Positions 1-6,097 of a stretch of DNA of 8,499 nucleotides are shown here, one piece after another. The DNA lies in NCBI GenBank assembly GCA_017881705.1, contig JADGQP010000052.1, forward strand, positions 1 through 8,499. The letters run 5' to 3'. Below the pieces are notes generated by a model. That model was given only the letters and a program-made list of their open reading frames with translations, searched no databases and was not told the DNA's origin. The position numbers were made by a program, and so were the translations under genes. This DNA is from Christensenellaceae bacterium (GTDB lineage Bacteria > Bacillota > Clostridia > Christensenellales > Aristaeellaceae). How positions within the stretch are numbered: position 1 is the first letter of the stretch; each line of letters starts with the position of its first letter.

Positions 1-17
1 AAGCGGGGCGCTAAACC

Positions 18-923
18 ATGAGGCGTTTCGGCGCGCGAGTACTGTGCGCGCTACTGACCGCGCTGATGTTCGCATCCGCGTGTCCATACGACGCGCAAGC
101 CGAAACGGCATCGCCGACGATTGTGGAAAACGAAGCGGATGGCCATTGGCTCTACCAAAGCGATACCCTACGCGTGGAAATCTACCGCAGGGAGGATGCA
201 AAAATCCCGCTGGTTTGGTATGAGGCCGACCTGCAGTGCACTTCGGAAGCTCCGCTTTCCTGTGTGTTATGCTCGCAGATACGGCCTCAGAAACATCTGA
301 AAAAGCCGGATACTATCGCCAAGGAAAACGGGCTGATTTACGCACAGACGGACGATTTTTTCGGGGATCGTGTCGGCAGCAGAAGACGGAAAACAGGCGT
401 CATTATCCGCGGCGGCAAGCTGTTGTATGACAATGTTTACCGCGGGGGCGGTAATCCGTTTCCCACGCTGGATGCGCTGGCGATTTTTCCGGATGGGTCG
501 CTGGAAACCTTTGGCTCGCGGGAATATACGGGCGAACAGTTTTTAGGGATGGGCGCGCTGGATGTGGTGAGCTTCGGCCCTATCCTGATACGGGACGGCG
601 TAATGGATTCGCGTCTGCAAAAGGGCTACGCCGACCACGAACCCCGCTGTGCCATCGGCATGATTACGCCTTACCATTATTTCGGCATCGTTGTGGAAGG
701 CCGAAGCGATGAAAGCGCCGGCTGCGGGCTCAAGCGGATCGCCCAGAGAATGCTGGAGGTCGGGGTAACGGAAGCCCTCAACCTGGATGGCGGGCAGACT
801 GCCGCGATGCTTTTTATGGGTAAACAGATTAACCGTACCGGCAAGTTCGGCTCGAAAAGCAGCCCCCGAAGCGTAAGCGGCGTGCTGGGAATTAAGGAAG
901 GCGCCACTTCGGATCAGCCGTGA
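18..923 (+). CDS. Exported phosphodiester glycosidase family protein (NAGPA-like)
   Basis: This 301-residue protein probably acts outside the membrane. Residues 1-28 form a signal peptide: basic MRRFGAR, a hydrophobic stretch 8-21, then a possible signal peptidase I site after AQA (26-28). A weak lipobox-like ASAC ending at Cys22 makes a lipoprotein an alternative. The C-terminal half matches the phosphodiester glycosidase (NAGPA, PF09992) family: FGPILIRDG at 186-194, PRCAIGMI at 209-216, a VVEGR strand at 225-229 and the hallmark LNLDGG at 254-259, followed by a late SxxSGVLGI strand. Family members cleave sugar-phosphodiester bonds, as in the human mannose-6-phosphate uncovering enzyme; the bacterial substrate is usually unknown and cannot be read here. 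The ATG at 18 is fixed because an in-frame TAA lies at 12-14. The ribosome site is weak, and little upstream sequence is available. The gene ends at a hairpin terminator and converges on the HerA-like gene. Confidence 0.85.
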   Translation: MRRFGARVLCALLTALMFASACPYDAQAETASPTIVENEADGHWLYQSDTLRVEIYRREDAKIPLVWYEADLQCTSEAPLSCVLCSQIRPQKHLKKPDTIAKENGLIYAQTDDFFGDRVGSRRRKTGVIIRGGKLLYDNVYRGGGNPFPTLDALAIFPDGSLETFGSREYTGEQFLGMGALDVVSFGPILIRDGVMDSRLQKGYADHEPRCAIGMITPYHYFGIVVEGRSDESAGCGLKRIAQRMLEVGVTEALNLDGGQTAAMLFMGKQINRTGKFGSKSSPRSVSGVLGIKEGATSDQP

Positions 924-933
924 GAAATACAGA

Positions 934-968
934 CAAACGGGCCGGAGCCAATGGCTCCGGCCCGTTTG
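934..968. terminator. Bidirectional hairpin terminator between convergent genes
   Basis: A perfect inverted repeat has 16-bp arms (934-949 and 953-968) around a three-base AAT loop. The arms are GC-rich in the middle and end in AAAC/GTTT, so each strand reads a stem followed by a short TTT at its 3' edge. It begins 10 bp after the stop of the glycosidase gene and lies 9 bp from the stop of the opposing HerA-like gene (978). Serving both is therefore the natural reading. The U-tract is short, so part of the termination could depend on Rho or on transcript collision. Confidence 0.85.
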
Positions 969-977
969 AAATACCGA

Positions 978-2852
978 TTAACGTTTGCCGGTCAGGCTGC
1001 CAAGCAGTCCGCGTGTGAGCTGGCTTACGACTGTGCGCGTGACGGTATTCAGGGTGGTATTCTCAATGCGGCCCAGCACGCTGTCGTTACGGCGCGCGCG
1101 TTGAGCGCGTTCGTCGCGCAGAGCATCAGCCTGCTTTCGGCGTTCTTCGGCAAGGGCATCCTTCGCGGCTTTCTCGGCGTCCTTTTCCTGGTTTAACTGC
1201 GCGGCCTGCGTTTCAATGGCGGTACCTGTACGCGTTTCGGCTGCGACCGGCGTTAACTGGCCGGTTACCGGATCCGCAACCATAGCGATCTGACGTTGCA
1301 CATATTGGCCAGTCGCAGGATCCTGCACCAACACGGTCTGCAGCGTCGCCTGCGGTTGTACCGGTACGGCGGCGGACGGCTGGCTCATGGTGGGAATTGC
1401 CTTGGATACATAACGGTTGGTGGCGGGGTCGAACACTTGGAAGAGCACCGACGGAGCTTCCGGCTCTGTTATGGCGGGTGAAACAGGTGAAGCGGGCATA
1501 ACGGGCGCAATAGGCATAGCGGGCGCGGCAGGCGTAACAGGCATGGCGGGCGCTGCTGTGCGGCCCAGGTTCATCGTGGTTGCCAAATACTCATAGGCGC
1601 TTTCCCGATCCACAGGCGTATCGTATACGCCCGCGAAACGGCCGGTTTCCCGGAAAGTCTTGCGAAGGTCCTCGCTGATGGTGCCGATGTGGCTCTGTGG
1701 CGGCAGTACGGTTGCGCGGCGTACCATGCCCGGCGCGCCGGTTTCATCCAAAAAGGACACCAAAGCCTCGCCTGTTTGCAGCTGGGTCACAGCTTCCTCT
1801 ACATTCAAGTCCGGGTTGGGGCGGAAGGTCTGCGCGGCTACCTTTACGGCCTTTTGATCCAGCGGCGTATAGGCACGCAGCGCGTGCTGGACGCGGTTGC
1901 CCAATTGGCCCAGAATGTTCATGGGGATGTCGGCGGGGTTGTGTGTAATAAAGTACACGCCCACGCCCTTGCTGCGAATCAGGCGCACTACCTGCTCCAC
2001 CTTGTCGACCAATTGCTTGGGACTGTCGCTAAACAGCAGGTGAGCTTCGTCAAAAAAGAACACGGCGCGGGGCTTGTCCGAATCCCCCTGCTCAGGCAGC
2101 GTTTCGTACAGTTCGGAAAGCATCCATAAAAGGAATGTGGAGTACATCAGCGGGTTTAAAAACAGTTTGTCGCACGCCAGCACGTTGATTACTCCACGCC
2201 CGTCCTCGTCCGTCTGGATCCAATCGGAGATGTTGAGGGCGGGCTCGCCAAAGAAGCGATCCCCGCCCTGATCCTCCAGCACGGCCACAGCGCGCTGTAT
2301 GGCGCCCACGGTTGCCTTGCTGACGTTGCCATAGTTCAGTGTATAGCGGTCGGCATTTTCGCCCACATAGGCGAGCATGGCCTTAATATCCTTGATGTCC
2401 AACAGTAGCATGTGTTCGTCGTCGGCCACCCGGAAAAGGATGCTGAGCACGCCCGCCTGCGTTTCATTCAGGTTGAGCATCCTCGCCAGCAACAGCGGCC
2501 CCATTTCGCTTACGGTGGTGCGCACAGGGTGCCCTTCCGTACCGTATACATCCCAAAACTCGGTGGGAAACGTTGTAAACTGAAACTGGCTCACGCCCGC
2601 CGCACCCAGACGTTCGGCCATTTTATCCGTGTTTTCGCCCATGAGCACCATACCGCTCAGGTCGCCTTTAACGTCGCCCAAAAATACGGGCACGCCCATT
2701 GCTGAAAACCCTTCCGCAAGCACTTTCAGGGTAACCGTTTTTCCGGTGCCGGTAGCGCCGGCAATGAGGCCGTGGCGGTTAGCCATCCCAGGCAGCAGGT
2801 ACAGGGGGGTTCCCTCGCTTGTGGCAACCCAGATTTTTCCGTCCGCAAGCAT
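978..2852 (-). CDS. HerA-like (DUF853/YjgR) ATPase with extended C-terminus
   Basis: This 624-residue cytoplasmic P-loop ATPase of the HerA/FtsK superfamily belongs to the DUF853 (E. coli YjgR) group. Visible motifs are Walker A GATGTGKT (32-39), a GDVKGDLSG segment (59-67), a Walker B block VFFFDEAH (264-271) and the sensor-like FITHNPADIP (301-310). Arg320 and Arg326, just after it, are arginine-finger candidates. HerA proper works with NurA in DNA end processing in archaea; the role of bacterial YjgR proteins is not settled, and no nurA partner is visible here. Residues 432-460 are a Pro/Ala/Met linker. Residues 475-533 carry three DPxTxxx repeats, and 552-590 form a highly charged, probably helical stretch. 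The closing SQLTRGLLGSLTG resembles the family C-terminus. YjgR-type proteins are nearer 500 residues, so about 120 extra residues are inserted here. The start is set by GGAGG eight bases upstream and a good sigma-A promoter. Confidence 0.9.
   Translation of the reverse strand: MLADGKIWVATSEGTPLYLLPGMANRHGLIAGATGTGKTVTLKVLAEGFSAMGVPVFLGDVKGDLSGMVLMGENTDKMAERLGAAGVSQFQFTTFPTEFWDVYGTEGHPVRTTVSEMGPLLLARMLNLNETQAGVLSILFRVADDEHMLLLDIKDIKAMLAYVGENADRYTLNYGNVSKATVGAIQRAVAVLEDQGGDRFFGEPALNISDWIQTDEDGRGVINVLACDKLFLNPLMYSTFLLWMLSELYETLPEQGDSDKPRAVFFFDEAHLLFSDSPKQLVDKVEQVVRLIRSKGVGVYFITHNPADIPMNILGQLGNRVQHALRAYTPLDQKAVKVAAQTFRPNPDLNVEEAVTQLQTGEALVSFLDETGAPGMVRRATVLPPQSHIGTISEDLRKTFRETGRFAGVYDTPVDRESAYEYLATTMNLGRTAAPAMPVTPAAPAMPIAPVMPASPVSPAITEPEAPSVLFQVFDPATNRYVSKAIPTMSQPSAAVPVQPQATLQTVLVQDPATGQYVQRQIAMVADPVTGQLTPVAAETRTGTAIETQAAQLNQEKDAEKAAKDALAEERRKQADALRDERAQRARRNDSVLGRIENTTLNTVTRTVVSQLTRGLLGSLTGKR
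1254..1430 (-). repeat. Three DPxTGQ-type repeats in HerA-like protein
   Basis: Within the HerA-like gene the encoded octets DPATNRYV (475-482) and DPATGQYV (511-518) and the heptad DPVTGQL (527-533) form a degenerate repeat, with irregular spacing of 36 and 16 residues between starts. Short hydrophobic segments precede each copy (VLFQVF, TVLVQ, IAMVA). The repeat is seen at protein level only; the DNA copies have diverged in their third codon positions, so it is not a recent duplication. Function is unknown. Confidence 0.6.
1473..1559 (-). repeat. Pro/Ala/Met-rich linker repeat in HerA-like protein
   Basis: Residues 432-460 of the HerA-like protein are a low-complexity run built from variants of APAMP and APVMP. 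Proline falls at almost every third to fourth residue, which predicts an extended, flexible tether. It separates the conserved ATPase core from the repeat and helical tail. The DNA shows matching short imperfect repeats of the GCGGGCATAAC type. Confidence 0.7.
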
Positions 2853-2860
2853 CGCTTTTT

Positions 2861-2865
2861 CCTCC
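2861..2865 (-). promoter_or_regulatory. Ribosome binding site of HerA-like gene
   Basis: On the minus strand the sequence reads GGAGG followed by eight bases (AAAAAGCG) and then ATG at 2852. This near-ideal Shine-Dalgarno spacing fixes the start of the HerA-like gene. Confidence 0.85.
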
Positions 2866-2888
2866 GCTTATTGAATTTTACTACAATA

Positions 2889-2917
2889 ATCATACAATAT
2901 TCCGTTATCAAGGTCAA
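2889..2917 (-). promoter_or_regulatory. Sigma-A-type promoter of HerA-like gene
   Basis: On the minus strand TTGACC (2917-2912) is followed by a 17-bp spacer and TATGAT (2894-2889). Each hexamer is one mismatch from the housekeeping consensus. The start of transcription would fall near 2882, giving a leader of about 30 nt that contains the GGAGG ribosome site. The surrounding DNA is clearly AT-rich against the GC-rich genes. No operator is obvious. Confidence 0.8.
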
Positions 2918-2959
2918 TTCATTTTATCGCAGGCCCAAAGCCCTCTGACTTGAACTGGC

Positions 2960-2988
2960 TTGCAGAGGAGCCCCTGCCGTGTTATGAT
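2960..2988 (+). promoter_or_regulatory. Extended -10 promoter of gpsA
   Basis: TGTTATGAT (2980-2988) is an extended -10 element: TG, one base, then TATGAT. A weak -35-like TTGCAG (2960-2965) lies 17 bp upstream. Transcription would start near 2995, only a few bases before the GGGAGG ribosome site at 2998-3003, so the leader would be very short. The promoter lies where longer in-frame starts of gpsA (TTG 2960, ATG 2984 and 2987) would be, which argues against those starts. Confidence 0.6.
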
Positions 2989-2997
2989 GAATGTTGC

Positions 2998-3003
2998 GGG
3001 AGG
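2998..3003 (+). promoter_or_regulatory. Ribosome binding site that sets the gpsA start
   Basis: GGGAGG sits seven bases before the ATG at 3011. None of the longer in-frame starts has a comparable site. The protein from 3011 begins directly with the dinucleotide-binding strand MRVTVIGCGRWG, as expected for the family. Confidence 0.85.
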
Positions 3004-3010
3004 TACGAAG

Positions 3011-3958
3011 ATGCGGGTAACGGTAATCGGCTGTGGCCGGTGGGGCTCCTTCCTCGCCTGGTACGCGGACAAACTTGGGTTTACGGCACGCCTGTACGGG
3101 CGCGAGAGTTCCGCCCACATGCGTGCTCTCCGGGAAACCCGAAGCAACGGGCTTGTGACCCTGCCAGACACGGTAACGCTTTGCGGCGAACCGAATGGTG
3201 AAACGGATATTTTTTTAATCTCCGTTAACACTCAGGGTTTACGGGCGATGCTTCGGGAAAACACAAGCACGCTCAGCGGGAAACCGTTGGTTTTATGTAT
3301 GAAAGGGCTGGAAATCGATACCGGAGAACGCCTGACTCAGGTGGTCGCGGATGAGCTGGGACCGTCCCAACCCGTCGCCGTATGGCTTGGGCCCGGGCAT
3401 GTGCAGGAGTTTATGCGCGGTGTGCCCAACTGCATGGTGATCGACAGTGCCGATGAAACCCTGAAAGCTGAACTGATCGGCGCGTTTTCCGGAGATTTGA
3501 TCCGCTTTTATTACGGGCGCGACCTGATTGGCAACGAGGTTGGCGCGGCCGCTAAAAACGTGGTGGGCATTGCCGCCGGGATACTGGATGGGTTGGGCTT
3601 AAGCACGCTCAAAGGCGCGCTGATGAGCCGCGGCACGCGTGAGGTGGCCAGGCTGATTAAGGCGCTTGGCGGAAACGAGCTTAGCGCATACGGCCTATGC
3701 CACCTGGGCGATTATGAGGCGACTGTGTTTTCACCGTACAGCCACAACCGCCGCTTTGGGGAATGCCTGGTAACGGGGGAGCCTTATGGCGAACTTGCCG
3801 AAGGGTACCCAACGGTCAAGGCGCTAATGGATTTGGAGGCGCAGACCGGCGTGGAACTACCCATCAGCCGCGCCGTATATGAAGTGCTCTATGAAAAAGC
3901 GGAGCTGCGCGCCACGCTGGACGGGCTGTTTCGCCGAAGCCTGAAAATGGAGTTTTAA
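3011..3958 (+). CDS. gpsA: Glycerol-3-phosphate dehydrogenase [NAD(P)+]
   Basis: This 315-residue soluble enzyme should interconvert dihydroxyacetone phosphate and sn-glycerol-3-phosphate, the backbone precursor of phospholipids. The Rossmann motif GCGRWG lies at 7-12. CMKGLE (96-101) carries the first active-site lysine (Lys98), and GNEVGAAAKN (174-183) carries the catalytic Lys182, followed by the VVGIAAGILDGLG helix. SHNRRFG (244-250) is the substrate/cofactor loop containing the conserved NRRFG. Two motifs depart from the usual bacterial enzyme: GPGHVQEF (127-134) where GPSFAxE is normal, and HLGDYEAT (231-238) where GLGDLxxT is normal. The fold and lysines are kept, so activity is likely, but cofactor preference or exact substrate could differ. 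No plsY neighbour is seen. The gene starts at ATG 3011 behind GGGAGG and is divergent from the HerA-like gene. It leads the plus-strand cluster. Confidence 0.9.
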   Translation: MRVTVIGCGRWGSFLAWYADKLGFTARLYGRESSAHMRALRETRSNGLVTLPDTVTLCGEPNGETDIFLISVNTQGLRAMLRENTSTLSGKPLVLCMKGLEIDTGERLTQVVADELGPSQPVAVWLGPGHVQEFMRGVPNCMVIDSADETLKAELIGAFSGDLIRFYYGRDLIGNEVGAAAKNVVGIAAGILDGLGLSTLKGALMSRGTREVARLIKALGGNELSAYGLCHLGDYEATVFSPYSHNRRFGECLVTGEPYGELAEGYPTVKALMDLEAQTGVELPISRAVYEVLYEKAELRATLDGLFRRSLKMEF

Positions 3959-3997
3959 GGGGTTTCCGTTTGTGGCGCAAGCCGGCAGGAAAACCCT
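3959..3997 (+). promoter_or_regulatory. Possible structured spacer after gpsA
   Basis: Bases 3959-3967 can pair with 3988-3997 (nine pairs with one bulged A). Inside is a small GGC-GCAA-GCC hairpin (3974-3983) with a GNRA-type tetraloop. No T-run follows, so it does not look like an intrinsic terminator. It may be an mRNA processing or stability element between gpsA and the DUF1385 gene. Thermodynamics were not calculated. Confidence 0.3.
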
Positions 3998-4022
3998 ATG
4001 GATTGTCGAAAACACAGGGGGA

Positions 4023-4037
4023 GCCCCGCCGAGGGGC
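4023..4037 (+). promoter_or_regulatory. Short hairpin before DUF1385 ribosome site
   Basis: GCCCC (4023-4027) and GGGGC (4033-4037) pair around the loop GCCGA, ending three bases before the AAAGGA ribosome site. It could modulate access to that site or simply reflect GC-rich sequence. Confidence 0.3.
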
Positions 4038-4039
4038 GG

Positions 4040-4045
4040 AAAGGA
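4040..4045 (+). promoter_or_regulatory. Ribosome binding site of DUF1385 gene
   Basis: AAAGGA is followed by eight bases and ATG at 4054. It decides the start against an in-frame TTG at 3970, whose extra 28 residues are Arg/Gly-rich and lack similarity to the family N-terminus. Confidence 0.75.
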
Positions 4046-4053
4046 ACGCAACC

Positions 4054-5172
4054 ATGAACATCGAAGACAAGAGCGTCTGCAAACGCGTGGATATCGGCGG
4101 TCAGGCCGTTATGGAAGGCGTGATGATGAAAGGGCCCAAGGCCATCGCCATCGCGGTGCGCAGACCCGACCATACGATCGTTGTACGTCATGAAGAATCT
4201 CATAGCCCCGCACAGAAGCATCCGTGGTTGGGGTGGCCGTTTATCCGCGGCGCCGTAAGCCTGTTTACCATGATGGTCATGGGCATGACGACGCTGCAGC
4301 AAAGCACGAATATGCTGGGCATTCTGGACGAGGAGCCGACGAAGTTTGAAAAATGGCTGAGTAAAACGCTTGGCAAGAGCATCGATAAAATTGTGATGGG
4401 CACAGCCGTGATACTGGCGGTAGCGCTGTCCATCGGCCTGTTTTTCATGCTGCCGGAGGTGTTCGGTAAATTTCTGAAAGGCTTCTGGCCCGACGCGAGC
4501 ATGAGCTGGCTGATTAACCTGCTCAGCGGCATCGTGAGAATCATCATTCTGATCGCGTATATTCTTTTCTGCGCGCTGGTGCCGGACGTGCGCAGAACCT
4601 TCGAGTATCACGGTGCGGAGCATAAAACGGTGTACTGCCATGAGCATAACCTGCCCCTAACGCCGAAAAACGCACAACAGTTCAGCACCCTGCACCCGCG
4701 CTGCGGCACCAGTTTTTTGCTGCTTGTGTTCGTTATCTCCATCATCTTGTTTTCGATAATGGGATACCAAGGAAACTCCTACATCTGGCGGTTGCTTAGC
4801 CGCCTGGCGCTGCTGCCGGTGGTGGCGGGGTTGAGTTACGAGGCGCTCAAAGGCCTTGCGCACAGCGAAAGCAGGCTGGCGCGGGCGCTGCGCTGGCCGG
4901 GGATGCAGCTGCAGCGTTTAACCACCCGCCCGCCGACGGACGAAATGGTGGAATGCGCGATCGTTGCCATGAATGTGGCGCTGTACGGGATGCCTGCGCA
5001 TGCAAAACGCACGCCGGAAGGCTGGGCGATTTTGCACAGTTATGCGGAAAGCGACCCGAGCTATCAGCCGCCGGTTGAAACGGCCGACGCCGAACCGGTG
5101 AACACCGTCCCGGGAAAAGCACCCATCGCCGCAGCAGGTGGCACGCAGCCGATAGCGGCCGCCGCAGACTGA
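4054..5172 (+). CDS. DUF1385 (YqhQ-like) integral membrane protein
   Basis: This 372-residue protein carries the signature of the DUF1385 family, which includes B. subtilis YqhQ; its biochemical function is not established. Near the N-terminus is GGQAVMEGVMM (15-25), then WPFIRGAVSL (61-70). FEYHGAEHK (183-191) and HPRCGTS (214-220) contribute conserved His, Glu and Cys residues that could bind a metal. PGMQLQRLTTRPPTDEMVE (282-300) is the conserved C-terminal motif. Hydrophobic segments around 115-135, 158-177, 218-236 and 246-265 indicate about four membrane spans. Residues 335-372 are a Pro/Ala-rich tail outside the domain. The start at ATG 4054 follows AAAGGA. The stop TGA directly abuts the prmC ATG, so the two are probably translated in a coupled way. 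In my recollection this family often neighbours prmC-prfA in Clostridia, but the functional link is unknown. Confidence 0.88.
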   Translation: MNIEDKSVCKRVDIGGQAVMEGVMMKGPKAIAIAVRRPDHTIVVRHEESHSPAQKHPWLGWPFIRGAVSLFTMMVMGMTTLQQSTNMLGILDEEPTKFEKWLSKTLGKSIDKIVMGTAVILAVALSIGLFFMLPEVFGKFLKGFWPDASMSWLINLLSGIVRIIILIAYILFCALVPDVRRTFEYHGAEHKTVYCHEHNLPLTPKNAQQFSTLHPRCGTSFLLLVFVISIILFSIMGYQGNSYIWRLLSRLALLPVVAGLSYEALKGLAHSESRLARALRWPGMQLQRLTTRPPTDEMVECAIVAMNVALYGMPAHAKRTPEGWAILHSYAESDPSYQPPVETADAEPVNTVPGKAPIAAAGGTQPIAAAAD

Positions 5173-6021
5173 ATGTTGACCCTCGGTGAGGCTATCCGGC
5201 TGGGCGTACAGGCGCTTCGGGAGGTTCCGGACCCGAAGCCGGATACGATTGCATTACTGGAAAATGTAACGGAACAAACGGGCATGGAACTGCGCCTGAA
5301 CCCGCAGCTTCGACTGACGCCCGAGCAGGAGGCGCAATTTCGCGCTCTCCTGCTTTTGCGTGCGAAACGGGAGCCGCTCCAATACCTGCTGGGAACGCAA
5401 TGCTTTTACGGCTATAACTTTTCGGTGGACAGCCGCGTACTGATTCCCCGGCCTGAAACGGAAACACTGTGCGAACTCGCATTGAAAAAGCTGATGCCCA
5501 TTGCCGAACCGACTGTGCTGGACCTGTGCACCGGCAGTGGCGCCATCGCCGTGACCCTGTGCAGGGAATGTGCCAAGGCGCACGTGACCGCCTGCGACGT
5601 CAGCGCGGACGCGCTGGTACTGGCCCGTCAAAACGCGGCGGCAAACGGCGCGGAGATACGGTTTTTACAGGGCGATCTGCTTGCGCCCGTAGCGGGGGAG
5701 CGTTTTAAGTTGATCGTGTGCAACCCGCCCTACGTGGAAAGCGCTGCGTGTGATGCGCTACAACCCGAGGTTGCGCGTGAGCCGCGCCTAGCTTTGGACG
5801 GCGGCGCGGATGGCCTGGATTTTTATCGTAGGCTGGCAACGGACGCACCGGCTTGCCTTGCCGACCGCGGCTGGATGCTAATGGAAATCGGAGACGGACA
5901 AGCGCGGCAGGTCGAGAGTCTGCTTGCGCAAACCCATCACTTTTCGGATATTGAACTGCATTTGGATCTGTTTGGCAAAGAGCGCTTTGTTTCCGCGCGT
6001 CGCGCGGCGTTTCCGACCTAG
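5173..6021 (+). CDS. prmC: Release factor glutamine N5-methyltransferase
   Basis: PrmC (HemK) transfers a methyl group from S-adenosylmethionine to the side-chain amide of the GGQ glutamine in RF1 and RF2, speeding peptide release. The 282-residue length is normal for the family. The N-terminal helical substrate-binding domain spans roughly 1-85 and includes REPLQYLLG (66-74). RVLIPRPETE (88-97) precedes the methyltransferase fold. VLDLCTGSGAIA (115-126) is SAM-binding motif I, and CNPPY (183-187) is the catalytic NPPY that holds the glutamine amide; REPRLALDGG follows at 202-211. The ATG directly follows the stop of the DUF1385 gene and has no clear Shine-Dalgarno of its own, so translational coupling is likely. 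The gene ends with UAG, a codon read by RF1. The substrate gene prfA lies 76 nt downstream. Confidence 0.95.
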   Translation: MLTLGEAIRLGVQALREVPDPKPDTIALLENVTEQTGMELRLNPQLRLTPEQEAQFRALLLLRAKREPLQYLLGTQCFYGYNFSVDSRVLIPRPETETLCELALKKLMPIAEPTVLDLCTGSGAIAVTLCRECAKAHVTACDVSADALVLARQNAAANGAEIRFLQGDLLAPVAGERFKLIVCNPPYVESAACDALQPEVAREPRLALDGGADGLDFYRRLATDAPACLADRGWMLMEIGDGQARQVESLLAQTHHFSDIELHLDLFGKERFVSARRAAFPT

Positions 6022-6059
6022 CGGCATCTTTCTTCCCGCTGCCAAATAAGCAAGCATGC

Positions 6060-6074
6060 CCGGGCGCTGCCCGG
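6060..6074 (+). promoter_or_regulatory. Short GC hairpin in the prfA leader
   Basis: CCGGGC (6060-6065) and GCCCGG (6069-6074) pair perfectly around a GCT loop, 10 bases upstream of the AAGGAG site of prfA. No T-run follows, so it is not a convincing terminator. It may influence mRNA stability or separate translation of prmC from that of prfA. Confidence 0.35.
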
Positions 6075-6084
6075 ACGGGAGGCG

Positions 6085-6090
6085 AAGGAG
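6085..6090 (+). promoter_or_regulatory. Ribosome binding site of prfA
   Basis: AAGGAG is followed by seven bases and ATG at 6098. This decides the start against an in-frame upstream ATG at 6056, which would add 14 Arg-rich residues foreign to RF1 and would overlap the hairpin. Confidence 0.9.
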
Positions 6091-6097
6091 AAACGCT

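Noticed and set aside
1..17. Possible end of an upstream gene at the TAA 12-14
   Set aside because: Too little sequence is available. The TAA is in frame with the first gene, which helps fix its start, but nothing shows that it ends a real coding region.
1689..2129. Plus-strand open frame (146 codons) inside the HerA-like gene
   Set aside because: It mirrors the conserved ATPase core, overlaps other open frames in the same stretch and has no recognisable domain.
2942..2968. Inverted repeat CCTCTG ... CAGAGG around the gpsA -35 region, considered as an operator
   Set aside because: Arms of only six bases with a 15-base gap and no extension are expected by chance and match no operator I recognise.
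2960..3010. Longer N-terminus for gpsA from TTG 2960 or ATG 2984/2987
   Set aside because: The extra residues overlap the predicted promoter and lack a ribosome site. GGGAGG before ATG 3011 and the immediate Rossmann strand fix the start.
3970..4002. Possible internal promoter TTGTGG ... TATGGA before the DUF1385 gene
   Set aside because: The 21-bp spacer and several mismatches make it unconvincing; short gaps and coupling suggest transcription from upstream.
3970..4053. In-frame N-terminal extension of the DUF1385 protein from TTG 3970
   Set aside because: The extension is Arg/Gly-rich and overlaps potential RNA structure. AAAGGA places the start at 4054.
3955..4647. Open frame of 230 codons on the minus strand opposite the DUF1385 gene
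   Set aside because: It is His/Arg/Gln-rich, antisense to a conserved membrane protein and without recognisable motifs; it is a shadow of the codon bias.
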